Shown here in pieces: positions 27,301 to 33,761 of a stretch of DNA of 50,781 nt (positions are counted from its first letter, which is position 1; each line of letters starts with the position of its first letter). The position numbers were made by a program, and so were the translations under genes. Below the pieces are notes generated by a model. That model saw nothing but the letters and a program-made list of their open reading frames with translations. It searched no databases and was not told where the DNA came from. The stretch comes from Actinacidiphila rubida. GTDB taxonomy: Bacteria; Actinomycetota; Actinomycetes; Streptomycetales; Streptomycetaceae. The stretch is taken from positions 1 through 50,781 of the forward strand of contig NZ_FODD01000048.1 of assembly GCF_900110255.1 (NCBI RefSeq). Direction: 5' to 3'.

Positions 27301-28251
27301 AGCGGCCACACCTACGGCGGCTACGAGGCGGGCACCATCCTCGCCACGCTGCTGCCGGAGCTGGCGCCGTCGATCCTCGCGCGGACCTCGGAGTACGGGA
27401 ACAACCGCATCGTCCTCGGCTTCCACTACCCGCTCGACGTCATGGGCGGCCGCATCACCGGCCAGGCCACCGTGGCCCACCGGTGGGCCGACCCCGAGTT
27501 CGCGAGCCTGCTGATGCAGGCCCACACCGAGATCGAGAACGTGCTGCTCGAGCAGTGCGAGAAGGAGGGCTACGGAGACACGCTCGCGGCCTGCGGCGGC
27601 GACGCCTACGACGGGCTGAGCACGGCGCAGGACATCGACCTGTACACGCAGCGCCTGAGCTACGGGTTCTCCCAGGTGGGCAAGGCCGGGCAGACGCTCA
27701 CCGCGCCGTCCGACGCCGCGGCCCTGCTCCTCACGGCCTTCCCGGACCTCACCACGGAGCAGCGCACGCAGATCCTGGAGCAGACCGCCACGGACTCCGG
27801 CTACCCGCTCGACCTCACCGCCGACGGCGGTGCGAGCTGGGAGCGGATCAACCTGGCGGCCGCGATGTCCGCGCACGTGGTGGTCGCCGCCGACGGTTCC
27901 GTCAAGGTGACGAACTTCGCGGACGCCACCCGGGCCAGTGCCGCCGACGCCAAGGCGATCACGGTCGGGGGCGTCGCGATCGACGGCTTCGACCCGGCGG
28001 TCTCCACCTACGTCGTCGACTGGCCGAAGAACGCGAAGATCCCGGCCGCCACCGCGGTGCCGGCCGAGCCCGGCGCCCGGGTGAGGGTCACCGAGGGCAG
28101 CCCGGTCCTGTCGTCCCCCGGCTCCCGGCTCACCACCCGCACCCTCACGGTGACGTCCGCCAACGGCTCCGTCACCCGCACCTACACGGTCGCCTTCCAG
28201 CCGACCGACCGCGACCACCGTCCGATCCCCGCGGGAGGCGGCGGGCACTGA
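21370..28251 (+). CDS. GH92 glycosidase fused to CBM6-like, FIVAR, FN3 and PAP2 phosphatase domains
   Basis: A 2293-residue secreted enzyme. Signal peptide about 1-50. GH92 domain about 64-815, with start VDPFVSTGGDDGN and end-of-site motif D716-N-D718-AGTMS. The usual acid motif EGN-x-WQ(Y/W) reads YQGTLWQY, with Gln591 in place of the catalytic acid Glu. Next come an Ig-like region, a FIVAR helix repeat, three CBM6-like sandwiches (about 1030-1460), two more FIVAR repeats, an SGSSGSSG linker, and two FN3 domains. PAP2 follows (about 1807-2130): K1938-x6-RP, P1977-SGH1980 and R2013-x5-H2019-x3-D2023 are all present. A cadherin-like sandwich ends the protein. GH92 enzymes release alpha-mannose with Ca2+; Gln at the acid site is what I recall for phosphomannose uncapping. 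The GTG at 21370 follows GGAGAGG; the earlier frame start is not supported. Confidence 0.9.
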   Translation: MPKRSPLPPHRTVLPRPDRRGPRPLRATVAALLTGALGLAALAGGGVAAAAPGAPASAGASGTDWTKLVDPFVSTGGDDGNDLPGAEAPHSLAKVNPMTTPGRNHSGYDYNEKHIAGFTATDLDGVGGSGGGGDLLVVPTSVQYDKRPATSTYAHPYSHDDETATPGSYQVGLGALSGTASSVTQDPGTIDAEMTATTRTALERYAFPAGSKPELVLDLANNFTSRTRATLKATTLPDGTTSITGLVAGSFNGASYQLYYDATTNVPVTSLKSWGADGRLTDATAQDGADTGAVLGFDPAAGNDVELRVTLSPISAEQAATDQHNEVGGLTFDQARAQTKADWNRTLGAVAVRASAASDPGSTLTKEFYTHLYRMYGLPVNATSTSGTYRGVDGAVHRTNGFTYYDGWSTWDDFRKYSVEAYIDPATYRDMVQSLVELFADAHASGKSLGSLTHSVPTVRWERSAVLVADALSKGYKNFDRLDEAYPALLSYAGYYTGAQLRQGYVTGDPGTTVQRGYDQWALSVIAAALGKDADAARLRTQSTMAIDHLVKSGAWTASDGTQVGLLTPRAAGGDWQSADYEKFEAAGLYQGTLWQYNWYDAYDMGDLIKAMGGDKAGKAAVEHMFGEDSTAADGSTMLHSNANEIDLQAPYLFNYVGEPSLTQKWVRAIYTGTTWNRYIATGSTNEAPSSGGEFTPPIDTQVYKLAPNGFLPTMDNDAGTMSTMFVAAALGLFPVTAGSSQFQIGSPFFDSTTITYANGTTFTVKADGVSPTNYYVQNATLDGERFGNTWLDYSRIIAGGTLDFTMGAKPSSWGSRTQPAYSLDTDSGAGSGGSGTDQGDTVVSARPATVATAADGTVAGTVDLTLSGPASFAAHKGTSLTASGAARVTGLPAGVTADLRVTGKDTATLSLTGTAETDAHLGIAFQDTAFAHGVRASTVTGTGVSPTDPLTVSAAAVYRKALVTLVGQASLVRSGNYSDGSWTLFRSALDHARTVLADTAAGTGTLMAAQDTLESAGDALTIDEGGYAVLQAESPDQKDGPSLVSEAYYSDGDLGGVTEGAWERFAKLDFGGVAPRSISVRYANSQAADAKPSSVDIHAGGADGPVVGSVTLPGTGGWQYYSTVQAAVTDPDVLLGAGGATFVFHAPSGQQWVSNFDWFQFSPNDVTSSPTATLATLSAANTTTTGGGTVPLNLANGIFENVSNGAWAEWQGTDLRDGADTVTVRYDKPQSRAASDSHIELHLGAKDGPKTVDIPLDYTGSGWGTLATTSVHLDPAVFAGVQDVYADFVSSTQTSSQPYVANVYTLTLTQQADAPVAFDATAFHATSGGGLKSEPAGWTGAGSATDLGGTYNGAWLDYGDIDFGASPKSTVTLTYVNNSARCGTGSAVQLYLDTFDPANPGTPYATIPLPVTGSAWSSGGTTSLTLPKAVTGTHAVHLRLTTTPDSSHPYVANLGRLTFTHVDTPATTDLTALRKAIDQYQGLSADAARYDAIDFGVYLRELAAARALVAAADATQLDVDTQTRGLTLAADQLVPLPRLTLEDLVTTASALDDARYTDASWAAFTGALTAARTALADGTSADATLTARHDALQQAVSALVTKPRTVPAAPGAVSATSSGSSGSSGSSGTSVTVAWSSPEDTGGSPVTGFRVTLDDGHQVAVADPASRSTTFTWLPSGRSYTARVQAVNAVGASQPSAATAPVVTGGGTPQKPTVTGVTTDGTHVRVTWQAAGDGGFPVIGYTVALDDGTTAHVSGTADTALLTTTSKAKAHTATVTAVTLAGTSDGPATTTPASAPATAADPGYTPSPFPDGTLNATYTSDAWPKTGDGSDYFDDLLAGIDDLHSDILAPNSKVAAGTPLTAENDRIAVGINNAATQAEVDRAEVDATNSATVTMADGLGSRLGQIYGDALKSGRLPKTSALFSRATQSLDTHDAAKDHFGYLRPYVRLGFVGDGGDVYESQDGSYGSLTTSGSYPSGHTYGGYEAGTILATLLPELAPSILARTSEYGNNRIVLGFHYPLDVMGGRITGQATVAHRWADPEFASLLMQAHTEIENVLLEQCEKEGYGDTLAACGGDAYDGLSTAQDIDLYTQRLSYGFSQVGKAGQTLTAPSDAAALLLTAFPDLTTEQRTQILEQTATDSGYPLDLTADGGASWERINLAAAMSAHVVVAADGSVKVTNFADATRASAADAKAITVGGVAIDGFDPAVSTYVVDWPKNAKIPAATAVPAEPGARVRVTEGSPVLSSPGSRLTTRTLTVTSANGSVTRTYTVAFQPTDRDHRPIPAGGGGH

Positions 28252-28278
28252 CCCCCGCGGGCTCCGCCTGACCCACCC

Positions 28279-28313
28279 CGAAGGGCCCCGCTGATCCTCA
28301 GCGGGGCCCTTCG
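28279..28313. terminator. Bidirectional hairpin
   Basis: CGAAGGGCCCCGCTGA pairs with TCAGCGGGGCCCTTCG. It separates the convergent GH92 and VOC genes. Confidence 0.88.
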
Positions 28314-28336
28314 TGCGCGGCGGCGACCGGCGGCGC

Positions 28337-28816
28337 TCAGCCGGGCAGGTCCTCGGGCCGCTTCTCGGCCAGGTGCCCGGAGAGCAGGCCCGTGGCCTGG
28401 CCGACCTCGATGAGGTAGCCGTCGGGGTCGCGCATGTAGCAGCGGATCTCCGCGCCGCGGTCGATCGGCGGCGTCACGAACTCCGCGCCGCGGCCGCTCC
28501 ACAGGCGGTAGCAGGCGTCGATGTCCGCGACGCGCAGGTTCAGGAAGATGGACGTCGTGTCACCGGGCTCGTAGTCGGCGACGGTGATCCCCGGCTTGTC
28601 GGGCGTCGGCGGCCCGCCGGGATTCATCAGGATCCACGTGTTCGCGAGCTTCACGATGCACGGGTTCTCCTCCAGCACGACGGTGCCGCCCAGCACCTTC
28701 GCGTAGAAGTCCCGCGAGCGCGCGACCTTGCGCACCGTGAGGAACAGCGTCGCGACGAACCCCTCCTGCGGCGCCGGAAGGTTCCCGTAGTCGATCTGCG
28801 GCGGCTTCTCCGTCAT
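28337..28816 (-). CDS. VOC-superfamily (glyoxalase-like) protein
   Basis: A 159-residue protein with the paired beta-alpha-beta-beta-beta modules of the VOC superfamily: FVATLFLTVRKVARSRDFYAKVLGG in the first half and TSIFLNLRVADIDACYRLWSGRGAEFVTPP then MRDPDGYLIEVGQ in the second. The C-terminal E-V-x-Q strand provides a usual metal ligand. The specific reaction (lyase, dioxygenase or resistance protein) cannot be assigned. The ATG at 28814-28816 follows AGGGG. Confidence 0.85.
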   Translation of the reverse strand: MTEKPPQIDYGNLPAPQEGFVATLFLTVRKVARSRDFYAKVLGGTVVLEENPCIVKLANTWILMNPGGPPTPDKPGITVADYEPGDTTSIFLNLRVADIDACYRLWSGRGAEFVTPPIDRGAEIRCYMRDPDGYLIEVGQATGLLSGHLAEKRPEDLPG

Positions 28817-29060
28817 GCCCCTGCCTCCCGATCCCCTTGCGCGGCCGTACCTCAGCCCCCCGTCCAACGTAAGCGCGCCCGCCCGCGGGCGCATGCCGGG
28901 CGGGGAGGGGCGCCCGAAGCGCCGGGCGGCGGCGCCTCGGCGCGGTCGGGGCGCACGCGTCCCACGCCCCGCGCCATAGCGTGACCGGCCCCGCACCCTG
29001 CGGATTCCCCACCGGGCACCACCCCGAAGGCCGTCACGCCGGTGTCCGCGGCACGTGCCG

Positions 29061-30197
29061 TCATCCCGGCGTGCCGAGCCTCCCCGGCGTCCCCGGCGTC
29101 CCTGGCCGCCGGTCCTCACGCCCGGGGCGGTGCCCCACCGCCGCGAGGGGGCTTCCCGGCTCGGTCCTTCGGGCTCGATCGCCGGCCGATGCCGTGCGCG
29201 GGAAGCCGAACACCGCGGCCAGGGCGGGCTGGTGGAAGGAGTGGACGTGGCGGATGCCCGTGGGGGTGACGGTGAGGACGACGACTCCGTAGGCCTGGTA
29301 CGCGCCGTCGGGATCGCGGGTGTACGCCACCGCGGCGGGCTGGCCGTTGGCGGACGTGGGGAGCATGAGCCAGTCGCCGGGCGAACCCAGCACCCAGGTA
29401 CGGAGATAGGGAACGCAGGTGGCGTTCCCGGCGAACCAGGTCGTGAAGGGGGTCGCCTCCAGCGTGGCGTCCCGGCGCAACAGCCGCTCCAGAGCGGGGG
29501 CGTCGGCGTTCTGGAAGGCCGCGATGTACTGGTCGAGGAGGGCGCGGGCCTCCGGCCCGGTGGGCGGTGTGATGTCGTCGGGCTCGGGGGCCAGTGCGCG
29601 GAGCCGCGCGCGGGCGCGTTGCAGCGTGCTCTTGACCGCGGCCGTGGTGGTGCCCAGCATGGCGGCGACCTCGGCGGCCGGGAAGGACAGCACGTCCCGC
29701 AGCAGGAGGACGGCCCGTTGGGCGCCGGAGAGGTACTGCAGGCTGGCGACGAGCGCCAGCCGCAGGTCCTCGCGCGCGACGACGACGGCGGCGGGGTCGT
29801 CCGCCCCGTCAGGTCCCGGGGCGACGAGGGCGTCGGGAACCGGCTGAAGCCAGCGGACCCCGGGTCCGGCGGGTACGGGAGCCGTGCCGGGGTCGGCCTC
29901 CGGGCCGCCGAGCCCGGCCGGCAGCACCCGCCGGCTGTGGTGCGCCAGTGCGCTCAGGCAGGCGTTGGTGGCGATCCGGTACAGCCACGTACGCATCGAC
30001 GACCGGCCCTCGAACGTGCCGTGGGAGCGCCAGGCACGCAGATACGTCTCCTGGACGACGTCGGTGGCGTCGTCCACCGAGCCGAGCAGGCGGTAGCAGT
30101 GCGCGAGCAGCTCCCGCCGGAACGGCTCGGTCGCGCCGGCGAACGCCTCACGCTCCTCGACGGCGGCCTCCTGATGGGCTTCGCCCTGCTTCACCAT
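29061..30197 (-). CDS. ECF sigma factor with SnoaL-like C-terminal domain (SigG/TIGR02960-like)
   Basis: A 378-residue sigma factor. Region 2 (LLAHCYRLLGSVDDATDVVQETYLRAWR, about 28-90) and region 4 (YLSGAQRAVLLLRDVLSF, MLGTTTAAVKSTLQRARARL) are separated by an unusually long Pro/Gly-rich linker. A SnoaL-like domain (about 215-330) follows. This matches the long ECF group represented by SigG/SigX5. The C-terminal tail has GTPGTPGRLGTPG repeats. The ATG at 30195-30197 follows GGAGGGAC. It starts 10 bp after the DinB-type gene stop on the same strand, so the two likely form an operon. No classical anti-sigma gene is present. Confidence 0.88.
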   Translation of the reverse strand: MVKQGEAHQEAAVEEREAFAGATEPFRRELLAHCYRLLGSVDDATDVVQETYLRAWRSHGTFEGRSSMRTWLYRIATNACLSALAHHSRRVLPAGLGGPEADPGTAPVPAGPGVRWLQPVPDALVAPGPDGADDPAAVVVAREDLRLALVASLQYLSGAQRAVLLLRDVLSFPAAEVAAMLGTTTAAVKSTLQRARARLRALAPEPDDITPPTGPEARALLDQYIAAFQNADAPALERLLRRDATLEATPFTTWFAGNATCVPYLRTWVLGSPGDWLMLPTSANGQPAAVAYTRDPDGAYQAYGVVVLTVTPTGIRHVHSFHQPALAAVFGFPRTASAGDRARRTEPGSPLAAVGHRPGREDRRPGTPGTPGRLGTPG

Positions 30198-30207
30198 GTC
30201 CCTCCGG

Positions 30208-30783
30208 TCAGACCGAACGGCCGAGGAACGCGGCCAGCCGGTCGGCGGGGCAGGCCCCGGCGGGCGGTTCGACGACGGGCCCGAAGAGGGCGTCCCCTTC
30301 CGGACCACGGTAGGCGTCGAGGATCTCGGCCCGGGCCTGGACGAGCAGTTGGCCCGCGAGGGGGCGATCGAGGTCGGTGGAGTGCCCGATCGCGCGGGCG
30401 AGGTCCCAGCCATGCGTGAACTGGTCCCTGGCGACCATGCCGGCCAGCTCCGCGCCGGAGAAGACCCCGAACCCCAGATCGATCCGCCTCGTCATCACGC
30501 CCGGTGACGCGAAGGCGTCCAGCGCGACCCGGGCGCTCTCGTCGTAACGCGCGAGGAGGTCCCCGCTCGCAGGGTCCTCACCGACGTCCGCGCCGGTGAC
30601 GGCGCCGGCCCCCCACCAGGCGGAACCGACGACATGGTCGATCAACGCCCGCACGTCCCACGCCCCGCACGGCGTCGCCGCACCCAGATGTTCCGGCCGG
30701 ACCCCGGCCAGCACCCGCCGGGTGCTCGCGAAGGCCCGCCCCAACTGCCCTGCGCCCGACTCGTCCCGCTGACTCTCCACCAC
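30208..30783 (-). CDS. TIGR03086-type DinB/maleylpyruvate isomerase-fold protein
   Basis: A 191-residue four-helix-bundle protein of the mycothiol-dependent isomerase/DinB superfamily: LGRAFASTRRVLAGV then TPCGAWDVRALIDHVVG, with the first metal His in LIDHVVG and a later DQFTHGWDLARAIG carrying His. These are possible metal ligands, and mycothiol use is plausible in Streptomyces but unproven. I chose the GTG at 30781-30783, 7 nt after GAGAGG. Its frame extends far upstream without coding character. It is the first gene of a two-gene unit with the sigma factor, 125 bp downstream of the response regulator. Confidence 0.75.
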   Translation of the reverse strand: MVESQRDESGAGQLGRAFASTRRVLAGVRPEHLGAATPCGAWDVRALIDHVVGSAWWGAGAVTGADVGEDPASGDLLARYDESARVALDAFASPGVMTRRIDLGFGVFSGAELAGMVARDQFTHGWDLARAIGHSTDLDRPLAGQLLVQARAEILDAYRGPEGDALFGPVVEPPAGACPADRLAAFLGRSV

Positions 30784-30908
30784 GCGCGGTCCTCTCTCGA
30801 CGTTCCCGCCCGAGGGCCTCGGGCGACCACAGCAGGTAGACCGCCGGGGTCCGCAAAAGGAATCGCGGCGAGACCCGGTTTCCGGGACGACGACGCCGGG
30901 GCCGCCGC

Positions 30909-31601
30909 TCACTTCGGGCCGCCGCCCGGGGTCACCAGGCCGTACTCGTAGGCAGCGATGACGAGTTGGGCGCGGTCACGGGCGTCGAGCTTGGCCAGCA
31001 GCCGGGTCACGTAGGACTTGACGGTCGCGGCGCTGATGGTCATCGCTTCGGAGATCTCCGTGTTCGACAGGCCCTGGCCGATGAGCGTCAGGGCTTCGCG
31101 CTCGCGGCCGGTGATCCCGCCGATCTCCCGCTTCGGTGCCGCCGCCCGCCGCGGACGGGTGGTGAACTCCTCGATCAGGCGGCGGGTGACCTTGGGGGCG
31201 ATCAGCGCGTCCCCGGCGGCGACCACGCGGATCGCCCCGAGGATGTCGCTGACGGCCATGTCCTTGACGAGGAACCCCGAGGCCCCGGCGCGCAGGGCGT
31301 TGTAGACGTTGTCGTCGTCGTCGAACGTGGTCAGCACGAGCACGCGGGCGGGGTTGCGGTCGGGGCCATGGGCGGGTCCGCCGTCCTCGGTGATCAGCCG
31401 GGTGGCCTCGATGCCGTCCATGCCGGGCATGCGCAGGTCCATGACGACCACGTCGGGATGCAGTTCCCGGGTCATGCGCACCGCGTCCTGCCCGGTCCCG
31501 GCCTCTCCGGCGACCTCCATGCCGGGAAGGTCGGCGATCACCATGGCCAGGGCCGCGCGGATCAGCGGCTGGTCGTCGGCGAGCAGGACGCGGACGGCCA
31601 C
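30909..31601 (-). CDS. NarL/LuxR-family two-component response regulator
   Basis: A 230-residue regulator. The receiver domain (1-120) has Asp9/Asp10, phospho-acceptor Asp55 in VVVMDLRMPG, Thr in VLTTFDDDD, and Lys in GFLVKD. The LuxR-type helix-turn-helix (about 160-225) has GLSNTEISEAMTISAATVKSYVTRLLAKL. The GTG at 31599-31601 directly follows the TGA of the kinase gene, with no gap. The partner is the adjacent sensor kinase. A probable target is the divergent ABC exporter, through the palindrome at 32876-32887. Confidence 0.93.
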   Translation of the reverse strand: MAVRVLLADDQPLIRAALAMVIADLPGMEVAGEAGTGQDAVRMTRELHPDVVVMDLRMPGMDGIEATRLITEDGGPAHGPDRNPARVLVLTTFDDDDNVYNALRAGASGFLVKDMAVSDILGAIRVVAAGDALIAPKVTRRLIEEFTTRPRRAAAPKREIGGITGREREALTLIGQGLSNTEISEAMTISAATVKSYVTRLLAKLDARDRAQLVIAAYEYGLVTPGGGPK

Positions 31602-32831
31602 TCAGACCTCCGCCGGGACGGGAACGCGGGCGGCGACCCGGAAGCCGCCCTCGGGGCGCGGACCGGCACTGAAGTCGCCGTGCAGGAGCGCGACCCGGTC
31701 GCTCATGCCGATGAGGCCGTAGCCCGTGCCGCTGCCCCTGCCGCCGCCACCGGTGCCGCTGCCACTCCGCCCGGTCCCGCTGTCGACGACCACGAGGGAG
31801 ACGTCGTCCTCGCGGAAGGCCACCGACACCCGGCACTGCCGGCTGCCGGAGTGCTTCATGACGTTGGTGACCGATTCCTGGATGATCCGGAACACGGACA
31901 GGTCGATGTCGGGCGGCAACGGCCGTCGCTCGCCGCGCCATTCGACGTCGACGCGCACACCGGCGTCGCGTGCGTTCGCCACGAGCCGGTCCATGTCGTC
32001 CAGGCCCGCGGGCGGCGTGCGGGTGCCCGTTCCCGTCCGGGCCTCCGTCCCGTCGTCGGCGTCGTGCAGTGCCCCGACCATGCGGCGCAGCCCCGCCAGG
32101 GTTTCCCGGCTGGTGTCCTCGATGATGCCGAGCGCCCGCCCGGCGCCCTCCGGCTGCGTCCGGAGGACGAGCTTGGCCGCTCCCGCCTGGAGGGCGACGA
32201 CGCCGATGCTGTGGGCGACCATGTCGTGCAGTTCGCGGGCGATGCGCAACCGCTCGGCCGTCACGGCCTGTTCGGCCACCTGCGTGCGCAGCTCCTCGGC
32301 GTGGCGGCGTTCCCGTCGCTGGGCGTCCCCCAACGCCCAGGCGAGGACGGTGATCAGCAGCACGACGGCCTCGACCGTCGTGTCCACGTCCAGCCCCTTG
32401 GCCTGGCGTACGGCCACGTAGCCGAACAGTCCGGCGAGCGCCGGAACGGCCCCGGCCGCCGCCGTCCGCCGCGAACCGGCCGCCGCGACGAAGTAGAGGG
32501 CGGCGCAGACCGGCAGGTACTGGTCGGGTGTGATGTCGGACGAGTGGATGTCGAGGTTCAGGACGAGCGCGCTGAGCACGAGCGCGGCGACCGACCACGG
32601 CGGCCGGCGCGTGAGCAACCCGCAGGCGACGCCCACCAGGACGGCCGCGAGGGCCAGTGCGGCCCGCTCCCGCGGGTCCGACAGGAACGGATACCGGGGC
32701 GCGGCGGCTCCCCACGGCCCGCGCAACCGCTTGGACGCGGCGAGGACCATGTACAGCGTCGAGAGGGCCCAGACGCACGCGACCACCGGTACCGCGGACA
32801 CGCGCGCCGTCCAGGGCCGGGTCATTGCCAT
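31602..32831 (-). CDS. Two-component sensor histidine kinase (HisKA_3 type)
   Basis: A 409-residue membrane kinase with about six N-terminal transmembrane helices (residues ~10-165) and almost no extracellular loop, suggesting sensing in or at the membrane, as in antibiotic- or envelope-stress kinases. The dimerisation/phosphoacceptor motif is ERLRIARELHDMVAHSIG, the N-box IIQESVTNVMKHSG and the G-box GYGLIGMSDRV. The glycine-rich ATP-lid segment (GSGTGGGGRGSGTG) is unusually long and repetitive. The start at 32829-32831 is tentative: no strong ribosome binding site, and an alternative ATG is two codons downstream. Confidence 0.88.
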   Translation of the reverse strand: MAMTRPWTARVSAVPVVACVWALSTLYMVLAASKRLRGPWGAAAPRYPFLSDPRERAALALAAVLVGVACGLLTRRPPWSVAALVLSALVLNLDIHSSDITPDQYLPVCAALYFVAAAGSRRTAAAGAVPALAGLFGYVAVRQAKGLDVDTTVEAVVLLITVLAWALGDAQRRERRHAEELRTQVAEQAVTAERLRIARELHDMVAHSIGVVALQAGAAKLVLRTQPEGAGRALGIIEDTSRETLAGLRRMVGALHDADDGTEARTGTGTRTPPAGLDDMDRLVANARDAGVRVDVEWRGERRPLPPDIDLSVFRIIQESVTNVMKHSGSRQCRVSVAFREDDVSLVVVDSGTGRSGSGTGGGGRGSGTGYGLIGMSDRVALLHGDFSAGPRPEGGFRVAARVPVPAEV

Positions 32832-32875
32832 GCGTCGAGCGTAGGAGCGCGAGGCCGTCCAGCGCATCGGACTGG

Positions 32876-32887
32876 GGGTGTACACCC
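32876..32887. promoter_or_regulatory. Palindrome between two-component and ABC exporter operons
   Basis: GGGTGTACACCC, a perfect 12-bp inverted repeat in the 132-bp divergent intergenic region. It is a candidate binding site for the adjacent NarL-type regulator. Confidence 0.5.
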
Positions 32888-32963
32888 TGGGACGGCAGCG
32901 CCCGCGTGAGGTGCGGGCCGTGCTCCGATGTGCCGGCACGGGCGCCCTCGGCAGTGTGGCCGC

Positions 32964-33761
32964 ATGACGAACACGAAGGCTGCGGACGAGAGGACGTCGC
33001 GAGGGCTGTTCCGGAGGCCGTCCCGGAGGACGGGCCGCGTGCCGTCCCGCGTGCCGTCCCGCGTGCCGGCCGACGGAGAGGTCGTCGTGCGGCTGACGGA
33101 CGTGCGCAAGGACTTCGGCGACTGCACGGCGCTCGACGGGGTCTCGCTGGAGATCCGCGCCGGTGAGGCGGTGGCGGTGATGGGCCCCTCCGGCTCCGGC
33201 AAGTCGACCCTGCTGAACCTGGTGTCCGGCCTGGACCGGCCGTCCGCCGGGTCGGTCGTGGTCGGCGGCGAGGACCTCGGTGCCCTCGGCGAGAAGGGGC
33301 TGGCGCTGTTCCGCCGCCACCGGGTCGGCATGGTCTTCCAGTTCTTCCACCTGCTGGACGACCTGCCGGCGCTCGACAACGTGGCGCTGGTCGGGCAGTT
33401 GGACGGGCTGGGGGCGAGGGCGGCCAGGCAGCGCGCCACCGAACTGCTGGAGGGACTCGGGATCGCCGATCGGGGGGACGTCCATCCGGCCTCGCTGTCC
33501 GGTGGCGAGCGGCAGCGCGTCGCCGTCGCCCGCGCGCTGATGAACCGTCCGGCGCTGCTGCTGGCCGACGAGCCGACCGGCGCCCTGGACACCCGTTCCG
33601 GCGAGGCCGTCGTCGAACTGCTCACGGATCTGCACGCGTTGGGGCAGACGCTGGTCCTGGTGACGCACGACGCCCGGCTGGCCGAGCGGTGCGCGTCCCG
33701 GGTGGTCGAGGTCGTCGACGGCCGTATCGCCGGCGCGCGTGCCGTGAGGCGCGACCGATGA
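32964..33761 (+). CDS. MacB/LolD-type ABC transporter ATP-binding protein
   Basis: A 265-residue ATPase. Walker A is GPSGSGKST, Q-loop FQFFHLL, signature LSGGERQR, Walker B LLLADEPTGALD, and H-loop THD. The Q-loop and DEPTGALD match the MacB/LolD/FtsE class that works mechanically with FtsX-type permeases. The first ~45 residues are Arg-rich with an RVPSRVPSRVP repeat encoded by tandem DNA repeats. The ATG at 32964 lacks a clear ribosome binding site, so a downstream GTG or leaderless start is possible. Its stop overlaps the permease ATG. Confidence 0.88.
   Translation: MTNTKAADERTSRGLFRRPSRRTGRVPSRVPSRVPADGEVVVRLTDVRKDFGDCTALDGVSLEIRAGEAVAVMGPSGSGKSTLLNLVSGLDRPSAGSVVVGGEDLGALGEKGLALFRRHRVGMVFQFFHLLDDLPALDNVALVGQLDGLGARAARQRATELLEGLGIADRGDVHPASLSGGERQRVAVARALMNRPALLLADEPTGALDTRSGEAVVELLTDLHALGQTLVLVTHDARLAERCASRVVEVVDGRIAGARAVRRDR

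Noticed and set aside
26302..28248. 648-codon minus-strand frame opposite the PAP2 region
   Set aside because: Same GC shadow effect. The plus strand encodes intact phosphatase motifs over this stretch.
17377..28251. Secondary-metabolite gene cluster
   Set aside because: No PKS, NRPS, terpene or RiPP core enzymes. The large genes are secreted modular proteins.
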